Source: Myrica gale (lineage: Eukaryota; Streptophyta; Magnoliopsida; Fagales; Myricaceae). Taken from it: a DNA stretch of 64,000 bases. The translations under genes and the position numbers were made by a program. Below the pieces are notes generated by a model. It saw only the letters and a program-made list of their open reading frames with translations, searched no databases and had not been told where the DNA came from. Shown one piece after another: positions 23,167 through 35,610 of the stretch. The stretch spans positions 124,001-188,000 of the forward strand of contig OZ005619.1 in NCBI GenBank assembly GCA_963930655.1, in the 5' to 3' direction. Each line of letters begins with the position of its first letter. Within the stretch, counting starts at the first letter, position 1.

Positions 23167-23199
23167 ATGACCACCGTCAATCTGCGTCACTGCTGCTGA
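23167..23199 (+). other. Short upstream ORF (10 codons) in the presumed 5' leader of the ZF-HD gene
   Basis: An ATG opens the 10-residue frame MTTVNLRHCC and stops at 23199, 127 bases before the main start codon. If the leader begins at the TATA box proposed upstream, this ORF would be in the mRNA and could reduce translation of the main ORF. No experimental or comparative support is available from the sequence alone. Confidence 0.4.
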
Positions 23200-23326
23200 G
23201 TTTGACAAGGACCCCAAGGGTCTAACACTTGCCAAAGGGTCCCAAGAATCCCACAAAAAAAATAGAAATTAAACCATTTAAAAGCTTGGAGAGGGAGAGC
23301 GACAGAGAAAAGGGAGAAACTAAGAG

Positions 23327-24073
23327 ATGATCAATTCAACCGAACATGGAGAAATTCCATTTTCGAGAAACAACATTTTTGCCGGGGGAAATGGTCACAT
23401 GGCTCCTTCGTCAGAAGCACAACCCTCTGATAGGGCAAGCCCTCCAACCTTAGAGGACCACAGACCCCCCAAGAAAGTGGTGAGGTACAAGGAGTGCCTC
23501 AAGAACCATGCAGCGGCCCTTGGGGGGAATGCAACTGATGGGTGTGGTGAGTTCATGCCAAGTGGAGATGAAGGAACCATTGAAGCCTTTAAGTGCTTAG
23601 CCTGCAACTGCCACAGAAATTTCCACAGAAAAGAGATTGAATCTGACTGTTCCTCCTTATCCCTATGTTACCACACTCCATTAATACTCAACAATGCTGA
23701 GAGATCACCCGCATTGGGCCATCATCACAACGCAATTCTTGGGTCTCCAGTGGGGTACCCAACAAATACCGTGATAATGTCTTACAGAAGTGGGTCGGTC
23801 GCTTCAGAGTCTGATGAGAAGGATGATGACTATGGAAGTGGTGCTGTGGCAAGGCGAGCTGAAAAGGTGAGAAAGAGGTTCAGGACCAAGTTTACAAAAG
23901 AACAGAAGGAAAGGATGTTGAGCTTTGCAGAGAAGGCAGGGTGGAGGATGCAGAAGCTAGAAGAATCTGTTGTGCAGCAGTTCTGCCAAGAAACTGGGAT
24001 CAAGAGGAGAGTTCTTAAGGTGTGGATACATAACAACAAGCACAATTTCGCAAAGAAAAACTCCGCTAGCTAG
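23327..24073 (+). CDS. Zinc finger-homeodomain (ZF-HD/ZHD) transcription factor
   Basis: An intact intronless 248-residue protein, typical of this plant-specific family, which is usually encoded without introns. Residues about 51-103 form the ZF-HD dimerisation domain: VRYKECLKNHAAALGGNATD, then DGCGEFMP, then CLACNCHRNFHRK, with the family's conserved Cys and His residues. Residues about 183-242 form the homeodomain, beginning KRFRTKFTKEQKERM and ending with recognition helix VWIHNNKHNF. A linker of acidic and serine-rich residues separates them. ZHD proteins act in the nucleus as homo- or heterodimers on ATTA-type sites and regulate floral, leaf and stress programmes. The start is the first ATG after in-frame stops and fits family length. 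I cannot assign a specific ZHD number. Confidence 0.97.
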   Translation: MINSTEHGEIPFSRNNIFAGGNGHMAPSSEAQPSDRASPPTLEDHRPPKKVVRYKECLKNHAAALGGNATDGCGEFMPSGDEGTIEAFKCLACNCHRNFHRKEIESDCSSLSLCYHTPLILNNAERSPALGHHHNAILGSPVGYPTNTVIMSYRSGSVASESDEKDDDYGSGAVARRAEKVRKRFRTKFTKEQKERMLSFAEKAGWRMQKLEESVVQQFCQETGIKRRVLKVWIHNNKHNFAKKNSAS

Positions 24074-24485
24074 ATGAAGCACTGCCTCATATTTCACCCC
24101 CTTAATTTTTAAATTTCCCTTTTAGGATTTCTTGTTATTCTATGTAGATCTTTTCGTCATCTAAAATTCTCATTTGCTGGCTGTGCGAATCCATACATGG
24201 TTCGATTTCTGCTGTCGTAGCGTTATTTAGGGAGTTGGCAAAAGGAAAGTTTCAGCACTGGCAAATGTCAATGCTCTTGAAGTCTTCATAATTGTTTATT
24301 TTAAAAACTTAGTCTCCTTTCCTTTTTTCTTTGGATACTTTCCTTTTGCTTTCAGTCTAAATTATAGATGCAGGAAATGAAATGAAATGAAGTCAATAAT
24401 ATCGGGTGTATATATGAAGTAATTACGCAACATCACTCACGAAGGTATATACCTGACTCTGACTGGACTCTGTTTTTTCTTTGTT
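24074..24485. other. ZF-HD 3' untranslated region and downstream flank
   Basis: T-rich sequence after the stop codon with no further ORF. A polyadenylation site is likely within the first 300 bases but no single signal stands out. Confidence 0.4.
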
Positions 24486-24725
24486 TTTTTTTCCAAGGCA
24501 AATGATAATCTTCATTAACTAGCAGAGCACAACCCCTTTCTAGACCAAATGTTATACAGCCCGTCACATAAAACAAGGCAAACCTAAAGTCAATGACTCT
24601 TAACCGAGTAAATATTGCGTAGGAAAGGATGCAATCCTTGGCATCTTGATCCAAGTTCCTAGAGACTAATCGCTCAAAAAAGTGGCTACATCTAGGGAGT
24701 ACTCGAAAATTTACCACTAAACTTG
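24486..24725 (-). mobile_element. Probable retroposon 3' fragment
   Basis: A T-run on the plus strand is followed by aaggcaaatgataatcttcattaact and an open minus-strand frame of 94 codons lacking a known domain. The T-run next to a unique block suggests the 3' end of a minus-strand LINE or SINE, but no target duplication was identified. Confidence 0.35.
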
Positions 24726-25479
24726 AATGAACTATTGAGTACCGTTAAGAGAAGGTCTTGTCATTGGTTGGAGAGAGAATAACGATCTTGTACTTTTGGA
24801 AGCGCAAAAATCCGCACGATAAATTAATGGAATCCGATGGATGAGCCATTTTCAACTGCGTTATCTCGGAGACATGCATGTCTCCAAGCCTTACTGAAGA
24901 CAATGTGGAAGAAGATGGATTGCATGTGCAGAGTTTTACTGTAAAGACGCAAAGTGAACTTGTTGAGTCACATACGCAAAGTGAACTTGTTGAGTCACAT
25001 ATGAAACTGGTGTTTTAAGATTTTACTGTTTTTTTTCATGCAATTTATATATATATTTGTCTAATTTTGGCTTATCAACGAGTTGTTAAAGATTTTTATT
25101 TTGGGGTTAAAAGCACCTTTTGGTAGCGATTCGATTACTATCGGATAGGGAAAAATGGTAGGCATCAACGCCCTTGTCTATTTCGTTCTCTTTTGCGGTT
25201 CTGGCGGCGGGTAAAAGGAATAAGAACCTTTTGTCTTCTCACCGTATTGTTCAGTGATTCATATGAAACGCATTAGAGATACGAAACATATCCAACTTTG
25301 ATGCAATCTACCCAAACCAACACAGCATCCACGACGAATAAGAGATAATCGACCAACAAGTATGGCTTCCAACCTCTTCTCGCGGTTAACCGAAACATCG
25401 TACTTGAGCATGACGGTTCTTGGCGAAAAAGGAGGACTTTCGACAAAAGAAAGAGTGAACAAACGTTAGAATCTCACCA

Positions 25480-25585
25480 AAGGGGGTCGGTGCATGGGGC
25501 ATTGGATGTATGGCATGGTCGTGAGAAAGCTTTGGAGCCAAGGAATCCAACCCCGTGGCCGGAGCTCCTCTTGCCGACCCCCTTT
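25480..25585. repeat. Short perfect inverted repeat with 15-bp arms, about 70-base spacer
   Basis: The arm accaaagggggtcgg and its exact complement ccgaccccctttggt lie about 75 bases apart, giving a stem-loop of about 105 bases on either strand. Pairing beyond the 15-bp core is poor, so a microRNA precursor is possible but weakly supported. The lower arm context (tcttgccgaccccc) shares only its first seven bases with miR482/2118-type sequences. Confidence 0.5.
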
Positions 25586-26211
25586 GGTCCTTGCATAAGC
25601 TTGTAGTCGTAGAGGGTTTTGACAGAGAGGAGAGATCTAGAAATATGGGGAAAAAAGAATGAACAGTGGCTCTGAGTTTTGTTCACTTTGGTTCCAGTAC
25701 TATACATATTCTAGAATTTGAAATATTGATGGCGTGAACTCGTAGGAATATCTGAAAAACACAACGCGGGCCTAGAAAATAGAAATCTATTGCCTACTTA
25801 CAAGAGTTGGGGGACATAATTTGAAATATTGGAGTTAAGACCAACAAAATTCGTTTCCAGTAAAGGAATATTAAGTCTAAAGCTTAGGATACCCGCAGAA
25901 GCTAAAAATTACAGTTGGAGGTCTAATTATGATAATCGTAGGCACTAATTGCCCTCGTTATTTTATAAAGGCCACAGCAATTGATTCCAACATTTTTTTT
26001 AGTTTATAATGGTGGCTAGTGGGTTTGTTAGGCGGCTGATCTTGATTTCCTTGCATTTTCTCTGCACACCATGATATGATTAACGTTAAGACTAGCTCAA
26101 TGGTTGATTCTTAAGACATGCTTTAGACTTGGATAATCATCTAATATAGAAAGCTAATTGGGGAACTCTGCTTTTCATGAAGAGGCGTAAGGTTAAAACA
26201 ACAGAAAGCTA
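25586..26211. other. Intergenic sequence, no gene seen
   Basis: No recognisable exon or structured repeat. Confidence 0.45.
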
Positions 26212-26454
26212 ATGGTGGATGTTAATGCTGCGTTGGATTGGGACATTTCTGGTGAAGTTACCACCATTCGGAGATTGTTGCAGGATCAGTTAAAGTGGAG
26301 CTTTGTTTGGATCCCTCGTGAAGCCAATATGGCTGCCCATAATCTAGCCAAGTGGTGTTTTTCTAGTTCTGTCATTGGAGAGTTTTATCAGTCGAAGTTA
26401 CCGGTTGATATTGTAAATTGTAATCATGAGGCTCATGTGAGTTTGCCTCCCTAG
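26212..26454 (+). mobile_element. LINE RNase H domain fragment
   Basis: An 80-codon frame carries the C-terminal RNase H signature of plant LINE or domesticated RNase H-like proteins: an RRLLQDQLKWSFVWIPREAN segment followed by MAAHNLAKW. The catalytic N-terminal half is absent and no intact gene surrounds it. It is the second RNase H remnant in the window on this strand context and is interpreted as LINE debris. Confidence 0.65.
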
Positions 26455-27118
26455 TGTATTTCAGGATGCTTGCTTAAAAAAAATGCTAATGGAAGCATTT
26501 CATCTGGCCAGTGCCCCCAAATTGCTACTGAGTTGAACAAGGCAATTTGACTGAATAACAGCAGTCTTGGACCTCAGCGATACCACAAAGTCGCATCCCA
26601 GTCAATCTGGGGAATGTTCAAATCCTTTATTGTAATTCAGATCTGTAAATCCGTTTCTCTTATGTTAGTTTAATGACTTGGACATTTCTTCTTGGTACTC
26701 CTACAATTTTAACTCCCAACTCTAAGAATCCTGGCTGCATTTTAACTACCCTTAACGTAATGAATCTTCCCCTGTGCTGAAGTAAACTTTTGGTCCTCTT
26801 GACCAACTTGGTCAATGACTCTCATATACAACTCCCCCTCTGTAAGCACCCCTCATCAACATCCCCAGATTTGGAAAGCGTATACAAACTTGCTCTAATA
26901 TGCATTCCACAAGAAATAAGTACGCCTATAAGCTTGGATTTCTAGCTGTATTTAACTACTTCAGCACTAGTTCATAGATTATGTTCCTCCCACATTTCAA
27001 AGCTGGATTAACGCCTAAATCTTAGGCATGCAAAATATTAATACCATGCCAGCACGGCAGATGCATGCAATCACTGGACTTTGGAAGAAATAGAAGAAAA
27101 GTAAGACAAAATGCATCT
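26455..27118. other. Intergenic sequence, no gene seen
   Basis: No ORF with family resemblance and no clear repeat structure. Confidence 0.45.
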
Positions 27119-27135
27119 TGACAAAGGATCACCAC

Positions 27136-27719
27136 TTTTTTTTTTGTTAATTACAATTTTCTCCCTCAAACTATCACCAAATTCTTAATTACCCCCACAA
27201 ACTTTAACTTGTTGCAACTCGCCCCCACAAACTATATTTTTCGTTGCAATTTCATCCCTCAACCTACTGAAGTTGTTATATCGAACGATTTTTGTCTCAC
27301 TTAAATGACATGTGACCTTCTCTTTTTTTGATAAGTAAATGACATGTGACCTTCTCCTTACTTGAAAAGACAAATTTTACCAACTCGATTCTAAGTGAGT
27401 CATCTTTTTTTTTAATACAAAAAAATCAGCTAACTACATATTATTTTTTGGCTCTACAAATTGCAAGAAGCATTGTAGAAGATTAGGAAGGACTCAAACA
27501 AAGGTAAACTTGTTTTTTAACATAAGAAGGTGGTCACGTGTCTGTTACGTGGGATAAAAATTGTTCGATATAACAACTTCAGTAGATTGAGGGACGAAAT
27601 TGCAACGAGAAGTATAGTTTGAGGAGCCGAGTTGCAACGAGTTAAAGTTTGTGAGAGTATTTGAGAATCGGGTGGTAGTTTGAGGGAGGAAATTGTAATT
27701 AACCTTTTTTTTCCCTAAA
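27136..27719. mobile_element. Fold-back element flanked by a 17-bp direct repeat
   Basis: The sequence tgacaaaggatcaccac is present at 27119-27135 and 27720-27736. The 584 bases between start with a T-run then gttaattacaattttctccc and end gggaggaaattgtaattaac, so the ends are inverted repeats continuing inward for about 190 bp (for example cgttgcaatttcatccctca against tgagggacgaaattgcaacg). It has no coding capacity. A 17-bp duplication is longer than the 8-11 bp usual for Mutator elements, so the insertion mechanism is unclear. Confidence 0.75.
27302..27356 (-). mobile_element. Ultra-short retroposon insertion (13 bp) with 21-bp target duplication
   Basis: The 21-bp sequence starting taaatgacatgtgacc is repeated exactly at 27302-27322 and 27336-27356, separated by only tttttttgataag. 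On the minus strand that insert reads cttatcaaaaaaa, a typical 3' terminus plus A-tail of plant SINEs. This looks like an extremely 5'-truncated retroposon inserted within the fold-back element. Confidence 0.65.
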
Positions 27720-27736
27720 TGACAAAGGATCACCAC

Positions 27737-28100
27737 AATTTCATCAAAATGTTCCCCTTGTCAGGAGACAAATTCAGTTCAATGAGTCAGTTTTCAAGTA
27801 GTTCAACAACACAGGTGAAAAGACTACATAGCTCGATAACAGGTTAATTTCTATCAACATAGCTGTGCCAAGTTCCTTCTCCTAACACAGATTGCAAGAA
27901 GTAGTACTACCCAAGGAAATTGGCGAAGATGACAACCTCAGTCCAATACACAGACAACTTAGATCTCAATTCTGGCCAACTGCATTTAGAGTGAACTAAA
28001 CTCCTGGGGTGCATAAGTCCACAACAGTGACTCACATCAGTTTGGAGATTATGTTGAGAAGTTCTTGATCATCAAATAGTATCTCATCGAGAGGATTGGC
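27737..28100 (-). other. 3' untranslated region and flank of the SFT2-like gene
   Basis: This lies directly downstream of the SFT2-like stop codon on the minus strand. No other exon is seen. The exact transcript end cannot be placed. Confidence 0.45.
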
Positions 28101-31100
28101 CTAAAAATCTGTGTCAAAACAAGATACCATGGCCTTTGAAACCATGGACCTCGCAAAAGGAATGTAGCTCAAGCTATACCTGTCAATGACATGACCAAGA
28201 ATTGGGGCAAAATCATAAATAAATTGGTGCAACAATGAGAAAACAGAAAGAGAAGTTGCATATCCATCAAGATGGAGTAAGCTGAAAAACACAATTACTT
28301 TCCACTCCTATACGAGATCAGGAAAATACACGCAATACGTAAGTCAGAAATTGACTGATTAAGACTACTTTATCTTCACTCGAGCATTCACATGTTGAGC
28401 CAATTCACGTTTGACAACTTGATAACCTATTTCATACTATAGGCTTCAGCAATTGGGGAAAATACTAATTTGTTGGACATAACTGGTGCAGCGAATGTTT
28501 TAAGCGAGAGCAAAGAGAAACAAAATACAAGTGCAACTCAGTGTAATGAAATTCCAGACACAAGAACTCAGTTATGACAGACTCTTTGTCAACATGCGAC
28601 CAAGCACAAGATTCAGGTTTCACATGACTACGCAGAAAAAACTGTGGAAAACTTATATACCATGAAATGAACGAGCAAGTAGACTCTCTAAAGTTAAAAG
28701 GCAAAATACTCATAATTATCAGATGACAGTATTACGGGAAAAATAAAAAATGTCAGCAGTATTAAATAAGTTGCACCAAGCATGTGAGTAGGCTTCATGT
28801 ACCAGTGTAGATAACACTTCCACATGTCCTCCCTATGATGATCTTTCTTTTTCTAGCATTTTTGATAAATTCACCTTCCCTCCACACTTGATACAAAAGC
28901 AAATTTATTCAAACTTCTTAAGAACTGATTCTTGTTCAAATTTTAATTGTCATTTATATTGTTACTGAATTGTTTGCTATATAACATGCTGAGAGAAATG
29001 TATGTAAATATAGAAGGCTGGCAGAGTAAAAAGTATGAAATGATTTGACATACCAGATTAGTGCACCAAATTCTAAAGTAATAGCCAAAAGGGTCAATAA
29101 CCTGCTATGAACCTGCTCCAGTGCCAAAAAAGGAAAATAGTTTAGATTATTACATGATTCAAAGCAACTAAGTATCAAAGAAAACTGGAAAAGAGGAGAA
29201 GAGGGAGGGAGGGGTGGGGGGCAAAAACATACAATAGGCCACCATGCAACTTACATAGAGAGCACAAAACAAGGCGATGATCATACTTGCAAGGTATATG
29301 GCTGTTGCATAAATACGAACAGGGTCAAGCATCATTGCCACTTGCCTCTTAGGGCCTATGAGAAATGCTGTGCTGCCCTACAAAAGACTCCAACTTAGCA
29401 TATGAAGCACAAAAAAGATCGAAAAAAAGGAGCCATAGAGTATAAGTATGAAAATATTAAATACGAAATAGCTACTCCTATGGTTTATTTGAAACAAAAG
29501 TAAACATTAGAGACAATAAACTAGTTCTTTGAATATGAAACAAAGATGCCAGCACTATCTATCAAACCTAGCCAGAAAATTCATCACTTAAGACAGATTG
29601 CCCACAGAGATGGTTTCGTTACCCATTGAAAATGCCAAATTCATCAAGTATACTACAAAAATTGCAACCCACAGAAGCTCTCTGGCATCAGTGTATAGAA
29701 AAAAGTAAAAATAAGAAGAAATTAGTATTCTGAAATCGCACATTACATGAAAACCACGTATGATATGTTGATAAATTTCAAATGAAAACATTGATATTAA
29801 AAGAAGTGAAATAAAATAAACCTAAATTTAAGGCCTTGGTTAAAATGACTAGTAGACATGTCCTCCTTTCTTTTCTGGAACATTTGTGTAAAGACAAGCA
29901 TTTGAAGGTGTCTAACCTCCATCACACCATCTGATACCTTAATGAAAATCAGAAGACGTGATTTGATTTTGACCGCCTCATAGAGTGGACAAAATTAACA
30001 GAAAAAATAAGCATATCCTTCACTTTAAAGTCCATTGATTTTAACATCCATGAGCAGTGGGAAACCAAAGAAATTCACATAACCTCATCCATATTGCATG
30101 GTCCCTCTACCATCTATTCTCACCCCCACCCTGGGGCACAAAATAAACAAATTACAACAAAAAAAGAAGAAGATACTTTCGTAGTCATAATTATGGAACA
30201 GCCAAATGGAGCATGTACGACATATAAATTGAAATACAAACCTTCCAAGTGAAAGAAGATTTCCAAGTGTGAATGTTATTCCAAACTTGATTGGCTTGAA
30301 AAATACAAGCATCGACTGCATATGCAAAGAAAAATGTCCGCTTATTAGTGCTGTTGAGTTTTATACGCCAAGAAAAAATGCTGCACCTCAGTTCATTAAT
30401 ATGTGCATTAACATTTGAAACCCCTTTAGCTCTCCCTTACCCTTATGACAACGTCAAGATCTATCTTAGATCTTATTCAGGCAAAAGAGCTATATCTTGG
30501 AAACTTCTAAACTCAGTCCAGAAAAACCATGAGATGCTTATTTAATTTAATTTTTATCGAATTCTGAAGAATCTGTTCCAAGATATTTTAGTAGCTCCCT
30601 CACTTGAGCATATCAAGAATGATGTCCGAGGACTATTAAGCTACGTATGCTGACTTAATTTCTAATCTAATCAAGTGTAAGCAAGTATGAATATATTTGA
30701 GAAATAATTATGTTAACGGTGCACATGATGCACGGAATTTTAACTTGGACTCGTGTATGTCTCAGCTCAAGGGGAAGAACTTATGTTATTACAGTTAAGT
30801 GTAAGAAGCTTAAAGCAATGAGCAGTGTCCTTATAGCATACATGATAGAATCGCACAGTAATCTCTAAATAGGCTACATAACTCTACTGAGCCAATTTAC
30901 AGTGAAAGGTACAGATTTTCCAGCCTAACCCTGGAAACAGCGACCAAAATCACAATAAAGACTGCAAAAAAGCGATGGAACATCTACCAAAGAATTTGGC
31001 AGGAAGCAAGTAATTTTGTGCAGTAAATTTCCCAACCACTCTCAGAATAGGATGTTCAAGATCATGGCAGTTGCTAGCCAAATGAGATTACTTAGTTTAG

Positions 31101-33015
31101 TTGACTTATGCAAAAAGCTAGGGCAGTGAGCAATAGAGAATTCCTTACTGAATGAAATCCTTGATGCAGAGAACCAGTTTGCGAAGAAAGAATGTTTGAG
31201 GATGTGTGGGAAGATCAACTAGTGATAAAGTAATGAGCTTACTCTAATAGTGAGACCGATTTCCTCTCATGCTAGATATTACAAAAAGAAGAGAAAAACA
31301 TATCTTCGTGCATTAAGTTTCCATATTTTTAGAAGTTTATCATCTGGAAACTGATTATGTACAGCCATGAAACTTTATCAAGTGGAAACTAATTATGTTC
31401 AAGCTTGAAACTAAGTGCATCTAATAAACAACAATCTCTTGTGATGCTACAGCCTTTGTCTTCTGGTTTTCCTCCAAAGAAAATCCTATTTCTGAAAGAG
31501 ACTACCCATTGCTCTTAATGCTTCAAGGCGAACCAAGGAAAGGAAAACAAGAAATCTTTTTAGTTGAATCGGGTGTTCATGCACAAAAGTGTCACACGTT
31601 TAGAGAAATGGGAAACTGGGATGATTGCATGGGAGCATTTTTAGCTGACTTGTCAATCCAAAGTATGTAATTCGATAAGTCAGCCAATAACTCCTCAATT
31701 TGCTACATTTACCAGTTACTGAGGTTCTCAGAACAGAAAGATATTTCGACAAATAAAACTAATACACAACCTTTCTATTCATCCAAATGAAGCTGCCTCT
31801 CCTCACTTTCCACTAAAAGCATCTAATATCACCAACAACAATTGGTATTAACCAATCAGAAAGGAAATCAGGACACAAAACGTCTAATGGCCACAACTTA
31901 CCAAGAGTGTACAAGTCAAACCGGCGACGAAGCATATGGCAAAACCATGAAACCTCTGATTAGTCAGAAAGAAAAGAGTGAAAGGCAATAAGTTAAAATG
32001 ACTCTTATAAAGGACAGAAAATCTTCAAAGTTCAAGCAGCAAAACATGAAATACTTCAAACATAAAAAGTGGTGGGTCTAAGTGGAACCATAGAGTTCGA
32101 CCAAAACATACCAATTAACTAGTATAAATCTCGAGGATAAAGGAAACCACAAAGTGCAGATCTATCCACTCTTAGCTTACATGAGATGCCTAACGCGGCA
32201 CATGACATATCACCCACTTAAGCTTATGGCTTCCTTTATGGCAAGTCATGCTTCGCCAACCTATTTCCAACTCTAGCAATCAGTTTTAGATCCAAAGTTC
32301 AGTGCTTTCATAGGGATTGATCACCTCTATTATTTTATCACACAGTTGCAACCACCATTCTGATCAGCTCTAACGCAATGTTTTGGAAAAGTTACCATTC
32401 ATCTTCTTTCTCGCGTCCAATCCTGAATGCTCCGACTATTGTCATATATTTGTCCGTTAGCAAACAGTAATACTGGTAAGTTTTCCCACGAGTTCTGTGG
32501 AGTAGTCTAAAAGCTAGGAAGCGCGCATTAATCTCACGAATTAGCATATAAAAAGGATTTACTTCCCTTCACTTCGATTTACATAATTTCAATAATACTC
32601 CGAAGTTTCATGATGGAGCCTCAAGTATATGCAGAACAAGGGTCATAAAACCAAAGGAAACGAAAATGGTGTTACACTAAAGCTAAAGGAGAAGACAATG
32701 ATGAAACTATAAAGCCAATTAAACAGCAATAAACTTGAAAAAAGAGCGTAATGCCAGCATTTGACGAATTGGCTGGTGAAGAGCAAAATGCTTAATTTCT
32801 ATTTTCCCTGGTTCTCCGAGCAACCAAACAGAGGAAAAAAAAGCAAAGATAGCGAGGAATAAAAGAACCTGCTTCGTGGACAAGGTGCAGTTGCGATTAA
32901 GGTCGTCCATGAAAGAGAAGGAGCTGTTCTCTTCTAGTTCAGGAGCTTCTTGTTCTTCCACCTCCATTCCCACTAGCATCTTCATCTTCTCCAAGGCCTG
33001 GTTCATCTTCTCCAT
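28101..33015 (-). CDS. SFT2/Got1-like vesicle transport membrane protein
   Basis: Complete gene of six exons: 33015-32869, 31955-31902, 30315-30242, 29372-29255, 29112-29054 and 28179-28101. Lengths of 147, 54, 74, 118, 59 and 79 nt join in frame at canonical GT-AG sites to give 176 residues and a TAG stop. The protein starts MEKMNQALEKMKMLVGMEVE, has an acidic, cytosolic N-terminus (to about residue 45), then four hydrophobic segments: RFHGFAICFVAGLTCTLL, the FFKPIKFGITFTLGN region, the YATAIYLASMIIALFCALY segment and LLTLLAITLEFGALIWYSLS. It ends MVSCFDTDF. This is the tetraspan SFT2 family, which in yeast acts in fusion of endosome-derived vesicles with the Golgi. The start is set by the family N-terminus. 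The long introns hold no recognisable genes. Confidence 0.96.
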
Positions 33016-34014
33016 TTTCCGCTGATACTTTCACACTCTTCCTCGGCAAAATTGGATCTGCGCGAGAATCAGAGTGAGGAAGTTTTTGCTTCAAGTCTCA
33101 GATTTTTCGAAAGGAACAACGTGCCTACCAACGGAAGATGACACAACTCATTCTGGGCTTGGGCCTCATTTAGATCCAGTGTGGGCCCACTTCACAAATT
33201 TTGTCGGTTGGGACTTATAGCATGTAAGAACTAAGTACAACGGGAGGAAAGATGATCACGTCTATCTTTCTTTCTTCTTTCTAGACGCGGATAACGTCTA
33301 TATAACATGTCTGGGCACTGAATGAATAGGCAACTATCTCGATATTTTGTTTAGAGATTTCCAATTAATTTAGGCTATGAATCTTTACGGTATTAAATTC
33401 TATTAATCGACATTTATCATCTCTCTAATGTCTAGTGCTGACCAATTGGGGTGTGACATAATTTTAAAAGCCTGGCGTTACATGTGTATGAACTTTGATA
33501 TAGCTTCTGGCCGTATTTCTCTCGTTACTAAAAAAATATATATGTTTTTTCTCCCTTTAATTTAGTGTTAAGCAGATGATTGTACGTATTTATGCATTTA
33601 TATACACTTTTAAAGGGATTAATGTAAATGCATGGCGTGTCAAATTGAGCTATTTATCATGCATGGAGGCAAACAAAGTAAGTTTCCATAAAGTATATTT
33701 ATTTGCATACTGCATATACAAAGCCCTACAGTCTCAGAAAATAAACCTTTCGAGACCCCTCCTTCCCTTCATCCACTAAATCCCAGAATAAAGAGCACGA
33801 GACAAATATACTTCAAGTTCATATTTCATTAATTTTACATCTTTCTACAAATGAGAAGTACAAAAATTCCAGTAACACGAGCTAAAAACATGACCAAGTG
33901 TTACAATCTACAGGGTTAACACAGCGGACACTAAGGACCGTAATTATTCATTATAATATCTCCATAGTTAATACAATCATTAGCTCAACCCTTCACTTAA
34001 TTAATTAATTTACT
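33016..34014. other. Intergenic region between the SFT2-like promoter and the peroxidase 3' end
   Basis: Contains the upstream region of the SFT2-like gene (right after 33015) and the 3' flank of the peroxidase (before 34015). No ORF or repeat of note. Confidence 0.45.
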
Positions 34015-35435
<1,421 letters not shown>

Positions 35436-35600
35436 CTTAACTATAGTTGGAGATATTATAGTCAGCAAATGTTCAAAAGACCAAACAAGCTGGCTAAAGA
35501 AAAGAAGAACCAAGGAAATGTAGGTTGAGAAAAGAAAACTGCTGGTATAGTAGGGGAAGAGTTGGGAGTTTCCAGGATAGAGAATGGAGTGCAAGCAACG

Positions 35601-35610
35601 TATATATAAA
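35601..35610 (-). promoter_or_regulatory. Candidate TATA box of the peroxidase gene
   Basis: On the minus strand the sequence reads tttatatata about 165 bases upstream of the peroxidase start codon, a reasonable distance for a promoter with a leader of about 130 bases. Confidence 0.45.
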
